DNA of 64,000 bases from Alkalicoccobacillus gibsonii (GCF_016798245.1 NZ_JAEUZA010000002.1:372001-436000), one strand, 5' to 3'; shown: positions 42,068-51,497, numbered from the stretch's first letter. Numbers and translations: made by a program. The notes: a model not told the origin generated them from the sequence alone.

Positions 42068-44458
42068 TTAAATTGATACTTGTTCGTTGTTTTTAATTAA
42101 TTGACCATTTACGTAAAGCTTGCGCGCATCACCTGTTTTTACTCTGAAGCGTGCTTTTTTATAGGGTAGGTTGTAGCCCATTTCGGAAACGTCAGTCGTT
42201 ATTAAAATAGACTCGTCTGTTGTTTCCATCGTCACTGTCACTGTTGCGTGAGATTCTTTAACATGACGTGAAATCCCATCATCCTCGTACAGAGTATAAC
42301 TCACTTGCGCATTTTCTTTAGATGGATATAAGAGGAAGGCACGTTCATCGTTATCCTTTTCCTTAAATGTCCGCGGTGCCTCGTTAATCGGAATGATGGC
42401 TCCGGCTTTAACAAGTAAAGGCGTTTCGTCAAGAGGTGCAGGTAGTGTTACGTACGAGCCACCTTCTACATGTGTTCCGCGATAAAAGTCAAACCATCCA
42501 CCTGCATGGATTGGTGCGTAAACCTTTCTTTCTGTCATATCTGGCTCGACAACAGATGCAACAAGTAAGGAAGGTCCTACTAAGAAGTCATCGTTTTCTT
42601 CCCAACTCTTTTGGTCATCCTCAAAGTCTAGGAAAGTTGGTTTCATGATAGGCTCATGCTGAGTATGAGATTGATAAAAAGCGGTATACCAATAAGGTGT
42701 CAGCATGGATCGTAACTGAATCAGCTTTCTGATCGCAGGTGTAGCTTCTTTATACATCCAAGGTTCATTAACAGTTTCGTCTTCATTCCACGAATGAATC
42801 GTAAAACGAGGGTGGAATACGCCGTTCTGAACCCAGCGTACAAATAGCTCTTCATCGGGTTTTGGACCAGCGAAGCCACCTACGTCATGACCGATATTAT
42901 GAATGCCTGATAAGGTTAAACCAAGTCCTGTCTTAATGTTATAGCGAATTGTTTTCCATTCTGTCCGGTTATCTCCAGTCCATGTCTGAACATACCGTTG
43001 CATGCCTGGTGCGCCTGAACGGGAGATAAGGAAAGGGCGCTGATTTTGATTGTGTTCTTCCTGTGCTTCAAACGAAGCCTTCATCATTAAAAGCGGGAAC
43101 ACGGCACGGATCGTTTGAAAGTCTTGTCGGTCACCAAATCCATGTACGCTCGCACCATGATTCCAGATCTCGTATTCATTATTATCATTCCATGTTGACT
43201 CAATGCCATAGGCAAGTAATTGTTCCTTCACTTGATCCTTCCACCAGTTAAATGCATCAGGATTCGTGAAATCAAGATACGCTCCACCGCCATCCCAGAA
43301 CTGAGCGAGTTCTGTTTCACCGTGCTCATTTTGAATGAAAAAGTTCTTGTTCTCTAGTTCTTTATATTTCGGATGGCTCTCAAGGAATGCGGGTTTAATA
43401 TTCGCAGCAAGTCTTAGTCCTTTTGCTTTAAAATCGGCAGCAAGCTGTTTTGCATCTGGAAACTTTTCTTTATTCCAATGAAACACATAGCGCTTGTCAT
43501 CAATGGACGTATAACCTGATGAAAGCTGAAAAGAGTCACATAGAATGTCATGTTCCTCGCAGTGTTTAATGAACTGTTGCAACTGCTCTTGTGCATTCGG
43601 TGCATCTGTATAACTCATCGTTGAACCAGAATACCCAAGACTCCATTTAGGTGGCATCGCGGTTGTACCTGTCATCCACGTGTAGGTTTGAACAACGTCA
43701 CGTACCGTTGGACCAGCGACCATATAATAATCCAGGTCACCACTTTCGGCTTCAAAGTAGCGGTATAAGGAGTGATAATTATCGAGTTCTCGACCCAAAT
43801 CAAAATATCCTGGTGCCAGATTGTCGTAAAACAGCCCATACGAGAAGCCGCTTTTGGGATTACGCGTAATGTAAAACGGAATATGCTTGTACAAGGGATC
43901 GGAGAATTCGGCATCATATCCCATCGCATCTATGGTGATATTCCGGTACCGTCCATGGTGGCGGTTTAATGAACCCGTTCGCTCACCTAGTCCAAAGTAT
44001 TGTTCTGTAATCTCTCTGCGCAAATAGTGTTTAATCGTTGAACCGAGTTCGCCGTTAAAGTTATACGCTTGAGTCTCTCGATCCTCCGCGAAAACAACCC
44101 AAACATTCGTATCTTTTCTTGACCATGTAATTCTAAAGCCTTCCTTTTCAATCGTGGCTTTTAACGTTTCAGTGCTTACTTCAAAGGTTGATTCCGTTTC
44201 ATGATACGAATAGGTTGGGCATGAAAATCCAGTTGTTTCTTTTCGTGGTCGCCCGGTGAGTTCGACATCGGATTCACCAGGTGCAATACTCCATGTTGTA
44301 GGAAGCTGTAGTCCCTCTTGTTTTTCAAAAAGAACTCGAAATAGATCTTGCTCTAGCACATAGATATGTGCAAACAATTGGGATTCTTCATTGTAGAATG
44401 TTACATGAGCCTCATTTTTCTCTTTTAGGGCGAACTGATAAGCGTGCTGAATATTCAT
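42068..44458 (-). CDS. Glycoside hydrolase family 31 alpha-glycosidase
   Basis: 796 residues. N-terminal beta-sandwich (galactose mutarotase-like, ~1-240), then a (beta/alpha)8 barrel with GH31 signatures: the nucleophile Asp in ESTWNDNNEYEIW (near residue 424) and the acid/base Asp in TWTGDNRTEW (near 495), followed by GHDVGGF and C-terminal beta domains. No signal peptide, so it acts in the cytoplasm on imported sugar. Family activities include alpha-glucosidase, alpha-xylosidase and sulfoquinovosidase; the specificity cannot be assigned. It is the last gene of a unit with a complete TRAP transporter, suggesting an acidic alpha-glycoside as substrate. AAAGGAG precedes ATG 44458. Confidence 0.88.
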   Translation of the reverse strand: MNIQHAYQFALKEKNEAHVTFYNEESQLFAHIYVLEQDLFRVLFEKQEGLQLPTTWSIAPGESDVELTGRPRKETTGFSCPTYSYHETESTFEVSTETLKATIEKEGFRITWSRKDTNVWVVFAEDRETQAYNFNGELGSTIKHYLRREITEQYFGLGERTGSLNRHHGRYRNITIDAMGYDAEFSDPLYKHIPFYITRNPKSGFSYGLFYDNLAPGYFDLGRELDNYHSLYRYFEAESGDLDYYMVAGPTVRDVVQTYTWMTGTTAMPPKWSLGYSGSTMSYTDAPNAQEQLQQFIKHCEEHDILCDSFQLSSGYTSIDDKRYVFHWNKEKFPDAKQLAADFKAKGLRLAANIKPAFLESHPKYKELENKNFFIQNEHGETELAQFWDGGGAYLDFTNPDAFNWWKDQVKEQLLAYGIESTWNDNNEYEIWNHGASVHGFGDRQDFQTIRAVFPLLMMKASFEAQEEHNQNQRPFLISRSGAPGMQRYVQTWTGDNRTEWKTIRYNIKTGLGLTLSGIHNIGHDVGGFAGPKPDEELFVRWVQNGVFHPRFTIHSWNEDETVNEPWMYKEATPAIRKLIQLRSMLTPYWYTAFYQSHTQHEPIMKPTFLDFEDDQKSWEENDDFLVGPSLLVASVVEPDMTERKVYAPIHAGGWFDFYRGTHVEGGSYVTLPAPLDETPLLVKAGAIIPINEAPRTFKEKDNDERAFLLYPSKENAQVSYTLYEDDGISRHVKESHATVTVTMETTDESILITTDVSEMGYNLPYKKARFRVKTGDARKLYVNGQLIKNNEQVSI

Positions 44459-44483
44459 ATGAATTCTCTCCTTTGAGTAAGTG

Positions 44484-45782
44484 TTACATTAAACCGAAAA
44501 GCTCAGGTAACCATGTGCTGATAGAAGGGATCATAGTCACAATCATCAACACACAAATAACAGCAATATAAAAAGGGACGAGTGGTCGTACCACTTCTTC
44601 AATTTTTACTCGACCAACCGTACTCCCAACAAACAAAGCACTACCACTTGGTGGGGTAATGTTACCGATACATAAGTTAAAGATAAGAATGACACCAAAA
44701 TGGACTGGATCCATTCCAAATTCGGTTACAACCGGTAAGAAAATCGGTGTGAAAATTAAAATAGCTGGTGTTACATCCATCACCGTTCCAATAAGTAAAA
44801 GAATCAGATTAATTAACAGCAAGATGAGAATTGGATTCTCAGTTAGCGTTAAGATGGAAGAACTTAATGCATCCGGTATTCCTGTGAAAGCCATGACAAG
44901 AGATAACATGGCAGAGGTACCGATTAAGAACATAATGACAACTGTAAGCTCTACAGCTTCTCTAAAGATGCCTGGTAGTTGTTTAATCGTAATCCCTTTA
45001 TAGATAAAAGATAGAATAAGTGAATAAACAATGGAAATTGCAGAGGCCTCAGTCGCTGTAAAAATACCTGCAATAATTCCTCCGATAATAATGAAGATGA
45101 GAAACAGACTTGGAACCGCATCCCAAATGACTTTTAATGGAGAATCTACTTTTGTTGCAGCTGAAGCGATGTAACCTTTTTTCTTGGCGATAATAAAGGC
45201 GACCACCATAATAGCAAGTCCCCATAGAATTCCTGGTAGATACCCTGCTAAAAATAGTGCTGCAATCGATGTACCTCCGCTGACTAAAGAATAGATAATA
45301 AATAAACCGGTAGGGGGTATGATCAAACCAACAGGAGCTGACGCAATATTTACGGCAGCAGAGAATTTACGGTCATACCCTTCTTTTGCCTGAAGTGGAT
45401 TCATTACCTTACCAATGGCTGCGGCCGAGGCAACAGATGAACCTGCAATCGAACCAAACAGCATATTACCAACAATGTTTGTTTGAGCTAATGACCCTGG
45501 TAGCTTACCGGTGAGTAGCTTAGCCACGTTAACCAAACGTAAGGCAATCCCACCCTGATTCATGATAATACCAGTAAGCAAAAAGAACGGAACTGCAAGT
45601 AACGTAAAACTATCAATGCCAGTCACTAGTTTCTGTGCGGATGTGAAAATAGCCACATCAAAAGGTGCAATCAAAAACATCGTGACAATGGATGCCCCTG
45701 CAATACTAATGGCAATGGGAACACCAATAAGAAGTAGTAGTATAAACACAACCACTAGACTTATGCCTGCTAGAAGAGCCAT
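44484..45782 (-). CDS. dctM: TRAP transporter large permease (DctM)
   Basis: 432 residues, about 12 membrane segments, DctM family. Hallmarks: FTLLAVPFFLLTGIIMNQGG, GSIAGSSVASAAAIGKVM, APVGLIIPPTGLFIIYSL and a late FNLCIGNITPPSGSALFVG. It is the ion-coupled channel of a tripartite ATP-independent transporter, close in type to sugar-acid and diketogulonate systems. ATG 45782 is preferred, with AAGGA eight bases before it; the frame also allows 45791 but that start overlaps the ribosome site. Confidence 0.9.
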   Translation of the reverse strand: MALLAGISLVVVFILLLLIGVPIAISIAGASIVTMFLIAPFDVAIFTSAQKLVTGIDSFTLLAVPFFLLTGIIMNQGGIALRLVNVAKLLTGKLPGSLAQTNIVGNMLFGSIAGSSVASAAAIGKVMNPLQAKEGYDRKFSAAVNIASAPVGLIIPPTGLFIIYSLVSGGTSIAALFLAGYLPGILWGLAIMVVAFIIAKKKGYIASAATKVDSPLKVIWDAVPSLFLIFIIIGGIIAGIFTATEASAISIVYSLILSFIYKGITIKQLPGIFREAVELTVVIMFLIGTSAMLSLVMAFTGIPDALSSSILTLTENPILILLLINLILLLIGTVMDVTPAILIFTPIFLPVVTEFGMDPVHFGVILIFNLCIGNITPPSGSALFVGSTVGRVKIEEVVRPLVPFYIAVICVLMIVTMIPSISTWLPELFGLM

Positions 45783-45810
45783 GTTGATCATCCTTATCTA
45801 ATATGTATTG

Positions 45811-46323
45811 TTAATGAATGGACAAATCTTCTTCGATAGTCTCATTTGTTGCACCGTTTGAACCGGTGATGAGCTCTACTAATGTAAACCAAGTAATAAG
45901 TACTCCTGAGACTGGTAGAGATAGATACACATAGCCCATCGGAATGCCTAGGGAGACGGTTTGTTGTGTCACCGTTAATGAGACAATCTGGATCCCGCCA
46001 TACACCATCACAATAAGAGAGAAGAGTACTAGAAAAATGAGAGCGCATTGTCGGATTCGTTTTTGAATACCTGTAGAGAAACGCTCTACAAACATATCAA
46101 TTGCAATATGCTTCTTAATGTGAAAGGCATATGCGCCTCCAATCATCGTGACCCAAATAAGTGAATAGCGTAGGAATTCCTCTGAGAAGGTACTTGGAGA
46201 ATTTAAAAGGTAGCGACTGACAACCTGCCAAACAGCAACGAGTACCATGACCCCAAACATGGTTGAGGATAGGAAGATGATGACTTTACCAAGAACTCTA
46301 TTGATGGAATTAATCATGTTCAA
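45811..46323 (-). CDS. dctQ: TRAP transporter small permease (DctQ)
   Basis: 170 residues, four membrane segments, DctQ family (WQVVSRYLLNSPSTFSEEFLRYSL is typical). Pairs with DctM. The start is taken as TTG 46323, six bases after GGAGG and overlapping the dctP stop; the ATG at 46317 is the alternative. Confidence 0.88.
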   Translation of the reverse strand: MNMINSINRVLGKVIIFLSSTMFGVMVLVAVWQVVSRYLLNSPSTFSEEFLRYSLIWVTMIGGAYAFHIKKHIAIDMFVERFSTGIQKRIRQCALIFLVLFSLIVMVYGGIQIVSLTVTQQTVSLGIPMGYVYLSLPVSGVLITWFTLVELITGSNGATNETIEEDLSIH

Positions 46324-47327
46324 TCACTTCCTCCACTCATTTTTTGAATTCTGTCATAATAAGGAGTCAGATCCGGATTATTGCGAACCTGCTCATGCAT
46401 TGGTTCAACTAGTTCACGAAATGCGTCTTTATTAACGTCCTCGTGAAATGTAACGCCTAATTCCTTTGCTGCTTCAATGGAATGATTAATCTCCTCGGCC
46501 CAAAGCTCTTTATGAAACTGTGAGGATTCAATGGCAGCTTCTCTTAGAATTTGTTGCTCTTCTTCTGTGAAACTATCCCAACGGTTTTTGCTAAAAATAA
46601 GAAGGTCAGGGACAATGGCATGCTCTGTATAAGAGTACTCCTTTGCGACTTCTCCGTGATTTGTAGAAATTAATGCGGTTTCATTATTTTCCGTTCCATC
46701 AATAACACCTTGTTGAAGAGCTGTGTATACTTCTCCAAACCCCATCGGAGTTGGTGCGCCACCCATTAACCTTGTCATTTGAATGGCTGTTTCACTTGGC
46801 TGAACACGTATTTTAAGACCAGCTAAATCCTCGGGCTCTTTAATTGGCTGATTCACGGTATACATGTTTCGGACCCCTGCATCATAGAAAGTTAACCCAA
46901 AGAACCCGTTCTCTGATGTAGAATCATAGATGTCAGTAGCAATTTCACTTTCCATCACTTCGTAGTAGTGGTCTTGATCTTCAAACAAATAAGGTACACT
47001 GAAAAGCGCATAAACGGGTGAAAAGCTTTCAAGAGCAGTCGCACTTACCTTTGTCACATCAACTGCACCGGTTTGTGTTAACTCAATGACTTCACGTTCT
47101 GATCCGAGCTGTTCGTTTGGATAGAATTCAAAAACCAACGAGCCATTACTCTTTTCCTCGGCAACCTCTGCAAAATGAGTTAATGATTGATGGATAGGGT
47201 GTGATTGGTTCATATTGTGAGCCAGGCGTAACACAGTTGTGTCTGTTGATTGCGCTACGGGGCTTGAACAAGCTGTTAATATAAAAAGTAGAGCGCTTAC
47301 AACGAAAAGTGTAGTTCGGCTTTTCAT
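46320..47327 (-). CDS. dctP: TRAP transporter substrate-binding lipoprotein (DctP)
   Basis: 335 residues. Signal peptide with lipobox LTAC, then the DctP fold: LRLAHNMNQSHPIHQSLTHF, LVFEFYPNEQLGSEREVIEL, GLKIRVQPSETAIQM (the conserved Arg that binds the ligand carboxylate), and MGFGEVYTALQQGVIDGTEN. Captures an organic acid, probably a sugar acid, outside the cell. First gene of the operon dctP-dctQ-dctM-GH31, divergent from a LacI regulator and preceded by its operators and a cre-like site. GGAGGAG precedes ATG 47327. Confidence 0.9.
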   Translation of the reverse strand: MKSRTTLFVVSALLFILTACSSPVAQSTDTTVLRLAHNMNQSHPIHQSLTHFAEVAEEKSNGSLVFEFYPNEQLGSEREVIELTQTGAVDVTKVSATALESFSPVYALFSVPYLFEDQDHYYEVMESEIATDIYDSTSENGFFGLTFYDAGVRNMYTVNQPIKEPEDLAGLKIRVQPSETAIQMTRLMGGAPTPMGFGEVYTALQQGVIDGTENNETALISTNHGEVAKEYSYTEHAIVPDLLIFSKNRWDSFTEEEQQILREAAIESSQFHKELWAEEINHSIEAAKELGVTFHEDVNKDAFRELVEPMHEQVRNNPDLTPYYDRIQKMSGGSD

Positions 47328-47350
47328 GTTCCTTTCTCCTCCTAAGTTAA

Positions 47351-47368
47351 AATAACAACGTTGTTATT
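47351..47368. promoter_or_regulatory. LacI-family operator, copy 1
   Basis: AATAACAACGTTGTTATT, a perfect 18-bp palindrome centred on CG as LacI/GalR operators are. 23 bp before the dctP start. Confidence 0.75.
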
Positions 47369-47376
47369 AGCTTAAG

Positions 47377-47390
47377 AGAAAGCGTTATCA
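47377..47390. promoter_or_regulatory. cre-like site between the two LacI operators
   Basis: AGAAAGCGTTATCA fits the cre consensus TGWAANCGNTNWCA at 13 of 14 positions. Suggests CcpA control of the TRAP operon, the LacI gene, or both. Confidence 0.55.
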
Positions 47391-47395
47391 AAATC

Positions 47396-47413
47396 AATGA
47401 AAACGTTGTTATT
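47396..47413. promoter_or_regulatory. LacI-family operator, copy 2
   Basis: AATGAAAACGTTGTTATT, matching copy 1 at 16 of 18 positions; centre-to-centre distance 45 bp. Confidence 0.7.
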
Positions 47414-47471
47414 TTTTTGTGAATTTAATAGAATGAAGAGAGAACTTGTTGAAAAAGGGCGGAATAGACAG

Positions 47472-48449
47472 ATGAAAATAACGATAAAAGATATAGCGAA
47501 AGCGACAAATGTAAGCTATTCAACAGTCTCAAAAGCTTTAAATGACAGCCCTTTAGTGAAACCAGACACGAAGCAGTTTATTCTTGAAAAGGCTAATGAA
47601 TTAGGATACACACCCAATTATTCTGCTAAATATCTTGTAACCAAACGGACAAACACGATTGGTCTCGTTTGGCCGGAAATTAACCGCTTAGCATTATCAG
47701 AGCTTGCTAGTCAGGTAAACGTGCAAATGAAAAAACAACATAAACAAATGTTGCTATCAATTAATGACGCATTAGATTCAATTGACCTTTTCTCAAAAAT
47801 GAGAGTAGACGGGATGTTATTGTTTGAGGAGGATCTTCCTCAAGATCAGCTTCCAAAAACACTCGATGTCCCGTTACTATCATATGGCGTGCCGAGTGTT
47901 AATCAATTTCCAACGATTGGAGTTAAACATGAATTGGCTATGGAGCTTGCTGTTCAGGAACTTGTACGCTGCCAAAATCAATCCATCGCCTATGTTGGTG
48001 TGATTGGAGGTTCAGGCCGGAGACAACAGGCGAAAGAAAAAGGGTTTGCACGAGCAATGGAAAAGAACTCAATGGAGCCGTTGTTTATTCAAACAAATGG
48101 GTTGGATGTAGGAGACGCGTTGAGGGAAGTGAGGAAGTATCTTAAAGAACAGCCGATACCCAATTCGATGATTTGCTCAAGTTATGATATTGCCATAGGA
48201 ACCTATCGAGCGTTGCATCAATCTGGACTTAAGGTCCCAGAAGACGTATCTCTTATTTCCTATGACAACATTCCGCAATTCGAAGAAACAGACGTTCCAA
48301 TCTCTGCAGTAGGTGTTCCGGTTGAACGACTGGCAAAAACCTTAGTAGACGAACTCGTTCACTTAATAGAGAAACCGGAGCATACGCATAGCGGGTGTGA
48401 ACTAATCCCAGAGCTTGTTGTTAGACGATCGTCCCAAAACGTTCGCTAG
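47472..48449 (+). CDS. LacI-family transcriptional regulator
   Basis: 325 residues. DNA-binding helix-turn-helix ITIKDIAKATNVSYSTVSKALN with the hinge helix, then a periplasmic-binding-protein-like effector domain (TIGLVWPEIN; ICSSYDIAIGTYRAL; EDVSLISYDNIP). It probably represses the divergent dctPQM-GH31 operon and itself through the two palindromes at 47351 and 47396, released by the transported sugar or a derivative. ATG 47472 matches the family N-terminus; earlier in-frame starts would place operator 2 in the coding region. Confidence 0.88.
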   Translation: MKITIKDIAKATNVSYSTVSKALNDSPLVKPDTKQFILEKANELGYTPNYSAKYLVTKRTNTIGLVWPEINRLALSELASQVNVQMKKQHKQMLLSINDALDSIDLFSKMRVDGMLLFEEDLPQDQLPKTLDVPLLSYGVPSVNQFPTIGVKHELAMELAVQELVRCQNQSIAYVGVIGGSGRRQQAKEKGFARAMEKNSMEPLFIQTNGLDVGDALREVRKYLKEQPIPNSMICSSYDIAIGTYRALHQSGLKVPEDVSLISYDNIPQFEETDVPISAVGVPVERLAKTLVDELVHLIEKPEHTHSGCELIPELVVRRSSQNVR

Positions 48450-48454
48450 CCCTG

Positions 48455-48649
48455 TTAACCTAGAATAGCCTGCACTCTTCCAACTTGTCCGTCCGCTAAG
48501 CGAACTTTAATGCCGTGCGGATGGGTGGGTGAGTTCGTTAAAATATCTTTTACGACACCTTCTGTTCGTTTGCCAGTGCGTTGATCTTGTTTCAGAACAA
48601 TTTCAACACGCAGACCTGCTTGAATGTTTGCTCGTTTTTTTCCATCCAT
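48455..48649 (-). CDS. ywbE: YwbE-family protein
   Basis: 64 residues, the same length as B. subtilis YwbE (DUF2196). Conserved KRANIQAGLRVEIVLKQDQ and GVVKDILTNSPTHPHGIKVR with a small beta-barrel look. Function unknown; possibly nucleic-acid associated. AAGGAGTG precedes ATG 48649. Ends six bases from the LacI stop. Confidence 0.9.
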   Translation of the reverse strand: MDGKKRANIQAGLRVEIVLKQDQRTGKRTEGVVKDILTNSPTHPHGIKVRLADGQVGRVQAILG

Positions 48650-48701
48650 GTATGGTCACTCCTTATCCATTTTAAATATAATCTACACGTTATTTTACAT
48701 G

Positions 48702-48732
48702 AAAAAAGCTAGCGATGATATGAATCGCTAGC
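48702..48732 (-). terminator. Terminator after yhfW
   Basis: Minus strand stem GCTAGCGAT / ATCGCTAGC, 7-base loop, TTTTTT. Perfect 9 bp. Confidence 0.9.
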
Positions 48733-48744
48733 TAGCAGGTTGAA

Positions 48745-50283
48745 CTAAGAAGATTTTTTAGGGGATAGGAGAGTGAGTGGCTTCTTAGCTGGTCCTTCGA
48801 TGACATCTCCGGAGTATGAGAAGCGAGAGCCGTGACAAGGACAATCCCATGTTTGATCGGCTTTGTTCCATCCAACTTCACACCCGATATGTGTGCAGGT
48901 AGTATCTACAATATAGAGCTCACCATCACTTGTTCTGCATGCACCGGCTTTTTGACCATTGTAGTGAACAGCGGCGCCTTCACCATTTCTTAAGCTTTCA
49001 ATACTTTGTTCATCTGGACTTACTTTTCCTTTAATAAGCTCTGCTGCCACGTTTATGTTTTCCTTTAGAAAATGACGAATACTTGGATCTGCATGAACAC
49101 GACTCGGTAAAAAGATATCTTCATACTTGTCTGAACCATGGGCAATGACGTTAGCGAGAATGATGGCGGCATTTGTGCCTCCTGTCATACCCCATTTTCT
49201 GTAGCCTGTTGCAACAAATAGGTCGGTATGAACCGGTGACAACCGCCCGATATAAGGGACCTTGTCCAGCGTCTGTAGATCCTGGGCTGACCACTCATAC
49301 GTAAGATCAAAGGAATCAAAGTGTGCTTTGGCATATGATTCGAGCGCCTCGTAATAAGATCTTGTATCCCCGCCCTGTCCGGCTTTATGATGCTCCCCAC
49401 CGATAAGAATGGTTGTTTCGCCTACCTCGTTTGTACAAGCTCTTATTGAACGACTAGGTCGATCAACATGTAAATACATCCCACCTGGCCATGACTCTTG
49501 TGTCACACCAGATATAATGTATGAACGGTCCGCTTTCATTCGAGTGAAATATAATCCGCCTTTGTCGATAAAAGGGAAGTGAGAGGCGGCTACGATAGAA
49601 GAAGCGGTGACAGGGAAGCCATTTTTCGTTAAAATGGTTGGTTTCGCATCATGATTTACATCGAGTGCAACCGTATGTTCAAAGATTTTTCCACCATTTT
49701 TAACGATATCATTCGCTAAAAAAGCCATATACTTTAAAGGATGGAATTGAGCCTGATTTCTCATGCAAAGCGCTGCTTTTACCGGAATGTTTAAAGGGAT
49801 GGACTCATGCCATTCATGAGGAATATCGAGTGCCTCATAGGCTTCTTTTTCTTTTCGGAGCTTTTCGACTCCTTGATCTGTCGTTGCATACAGGTAGGCA
49901 TCCTCCATCTCAAATTGACATGGAATGTTATGTTCCTCTACAAGTTCACGAACAAAATCAACCGCACGCTGATTCGCCTCGTAATACGTTTTCGCACCAC
50001 CTACACCTAGGTGATTCACAAATTCATCGTAGATCGCCCCGTGCTGCGCGGTTATTTTAGCTGTTGTATGACCGGTTGTTCCTTCACAAAGTCGGTCTGC
50101 TTCAAGAAGAGCCACTTTTTTGCCTTCTTGGCTTAGTAAGTATGCGGTAGTTAATCCTGAAATTCCTCCGCCAATAATCGCAACATCTACAGTTACACTT
50201 TCTGATAAGGAATCAAATGTAGGCATGGCAGCATCTTTTCGCCAATACGTATTTTCAAGTGGTTGTTTTGGTAAGTCGCTCAT
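48745..50283 (-). CDS. yhfW: FAD-dependent oxidoreductase with C-terminal Rieske domain (YhfW-like)
   Basis: 512 residues. N-terminal DAO-type FAD domain with VAIIGGGISGLTTAYLL and EADRLCEGTTGHTTAKITA, then a C-terminal Rieske [2Fe-2S] domain with both ligand pairs: CTHIGC and CPCHGSRF. Same architecture and length as B. subtilis YhfW. An oxidation with electrons passed to or from the Rieske centre is expected, substrate unknown. GGGAGG precedes ATG 50283. Confidence 0.88.
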   Translation of the reverse strand: MSDLPKQPLENTYWRKDAAMPTFDSLSESVTVDVAIIGGGISGLTTAYLLSQEGKKVALLEADRLCEGTTGHTTAKITAQHGAIYDEFVNHLGVGGAKTYYEANQRAVDFVRELVEEHNIPCQFEMEDAYLYATTDQGVEKLRKEKEAYEALDIPHEWHESIPLNIPVKAALCMRNQAQFHPLKYMAFLANDIVKNGGKIFEHTVALDVNHDAKPTILTKNGFPVTASSIVAASHFPFIDKGGLYFTRMKADRSYIISGVTQESWPGGMYLHVDRPSRSIRACTNEVGETTILIGGEHHKAGQGGDTRSYYEALESYAKAHFDSFDLTYEWSAQDLQTLDKVPYIGRLSPVHTDLFVATGYRKWGMTGGTNAAIILANVIAHGSDKYEDIFLPSRVHADPSIRHFLKENINVAAELIKGKVSPDEQSIESLRNGEGAAVHYNGQKAGACRTSDGELYIVDTTCTHIGCEVGWNKADQTWDCPCHGSRFSYSGDVIEGPAKKPLTLLSPKKSS

Positions 50284-50457
50284 TTCTAGTAGCCTCCCGT
50301 TATCGTGTCTAGGAATAGTTTGGCTAAATGTGACAAAAACATGTATATGAGATCATTTCATTTTTGTTAAACTTGTAACAAATGTAGTGACAAGTTCATT
50401 GGAAATTGATAAATTGTAAAGTGTGATTTTAATATGAATTAGGTGAGAGGGTACGAT

Positions 50458-50877
50458 ATGAAAAAAGCTGTTGAGAATTTGATGTTATTTGCATGGGGAA
50501 CATCCTTTATAGCTACTTTAGGTTCATTGTATTTTTCTGAGATTCGTCATTTTGAACCTTGTACATTATGCTGGTATCAGCGCATCTTAATGTACCCATT
50601 AGTCATCATTTTACTGATTGGCGTGATCCGAAAAGAAGCGAGTTCAGCTATATATGCAGCCGTCTTATCCGGAATAGGATTATGTATTTCCATTTATCAT
50701 TACACGCTTCAAAAGCTTCCTGATACAGTTGGTTCTGGGCCAGGATGTGGACGAGTTCCCTGCACGGGAGAATATATTAATTGGTTTGGGTTTGTTACGA
50801 TTCCATTTTTAGCGGGAACGGCATTCCTAATTATTCTTATTACAAGCGTGACTATTTTAAAGAAATCTAGGGGTTGA
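50458..50877 (+). CDS. bdbC: Disulfide bond formation protein, DsbB-like
   Basis: 139 residues with four membrane segments. Two redox pairs: CTLC in EPCTLCWYQRILMYPL after helix 1 and the loop pair in GCGRVPCTGEYINWFG. Length agrees with B. subtilis BdbC (138). Reoxidises an extracytoplasmic thiol oxidase using quinone. The thioredoxin-like gene starts four bases after its stop, so the pair acts together. ATG 50458 follows GAGAGGG. Confidence 0.9.
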   Translation: MKKAVENLMLFAWGTSFIATLGSLYFSEIRHFEPCTLCWYQRILMYPLVIILLIGVIRKEASSAIYAAVLSGIGLCISIYHYTLQKLPDTVGSGPGCGRVPCTGEYINWFGFVTIPFLAGTAFLIILITSVTILKKSRG

Positions 50878-50881
50878 TCTA

Positions 50882-51364
50882 ATGAAAAAGATTGCTATTT
50901 TTGGGGGCATTATCGTTGTGGTATTTGCTTTACTTGCCATTTTAACAGTAACTGCAAATAAACAAAAAATGGAGTCCGTAGGTGATAATCAGTTCGGTAA
51001 GGACGAACTTCTACCTGCAACAATGGAAATTGTAGACGATCCGAACTATCAAAATGCAATTCTGCCGGATGAGCTAGAGGAGCGTTTAAATAATGAAGAA
51101 ACATTTACGGTGTATTTCTACGCATCTGAATGCCCGCATTGTCGAGAAGCAACGCCAAGACTTAACGAAATTGCAGAAGAGTTGGGTGAGGATATTCCTC
51201 AATACAACTTACGTGAATTTGAACAAGGCTGGGATGACTACAACATTCAATCAACACCTACCCTGGTTCACTTTAAAAATGGGGTAGAAGAACAGCGTCT
51301 GGTGGGTGCTGCTGAAAATGAAGTCTTTGAACAATTTTTAACGACTTATCCATCTGAATCATAA
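50882..51364 (+). CDS. Membrane-anchored thioredoxin-like thiol oxidoreductase
   Basis: 160 residues. N-terminal anchor ~3-25, then an extracellular thioredoxin fold with redox motif ASECPHCREATP; the CPHC pair is of the DsbA oxidase type. The cis-Pro loop is TPTLVHF. Directly after bdbC, so it is likely the partner oxidase that makes disulfides in secreted proteins, comparable in role to BdbA/BdbD although the sequence is a short thioredoxin. GGGG precedes ATG 50882. A terminator follows. Confidence 0.85.
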   Translation: MKKIAIFGGIIVVVFALLAILTVTANKQKMESVGDNQFGKDELLPATMEIVDDPNYQNAILPDELEERLNNEETFTVYFYASECPHCREATPRLNEIAEELGEDIPQYNLREFEQGWDDYNIQSTPTLVHFKNGVEEQRLVGAAENEVFEQFLTTYPSES

Positions 51365-51371
51365 TTTTTAT

Positions 51372-51406
51372 GTCGGGTGCCTCTAATTGAGGTATCCGGC
51401 TTTTTT
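51372..51406 (+). terminator. Terminator after the bdbC-thioredoxin pair
   Basis: 12-bp stem GTCGGGTGCCTC / GAGGTATCCGGC (with G-U pairs), loop TAATT, TTTTTT. Confidence 0.85.
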
Positions 51407-51497
51407 GTTCCAATCGAATATTTCTTTTTTCTTTAGGCTAAGCTAGAATGTATGCATTTACATGAGGTGGATGGTGCTTGTTAATCTTTAAGTGCCA

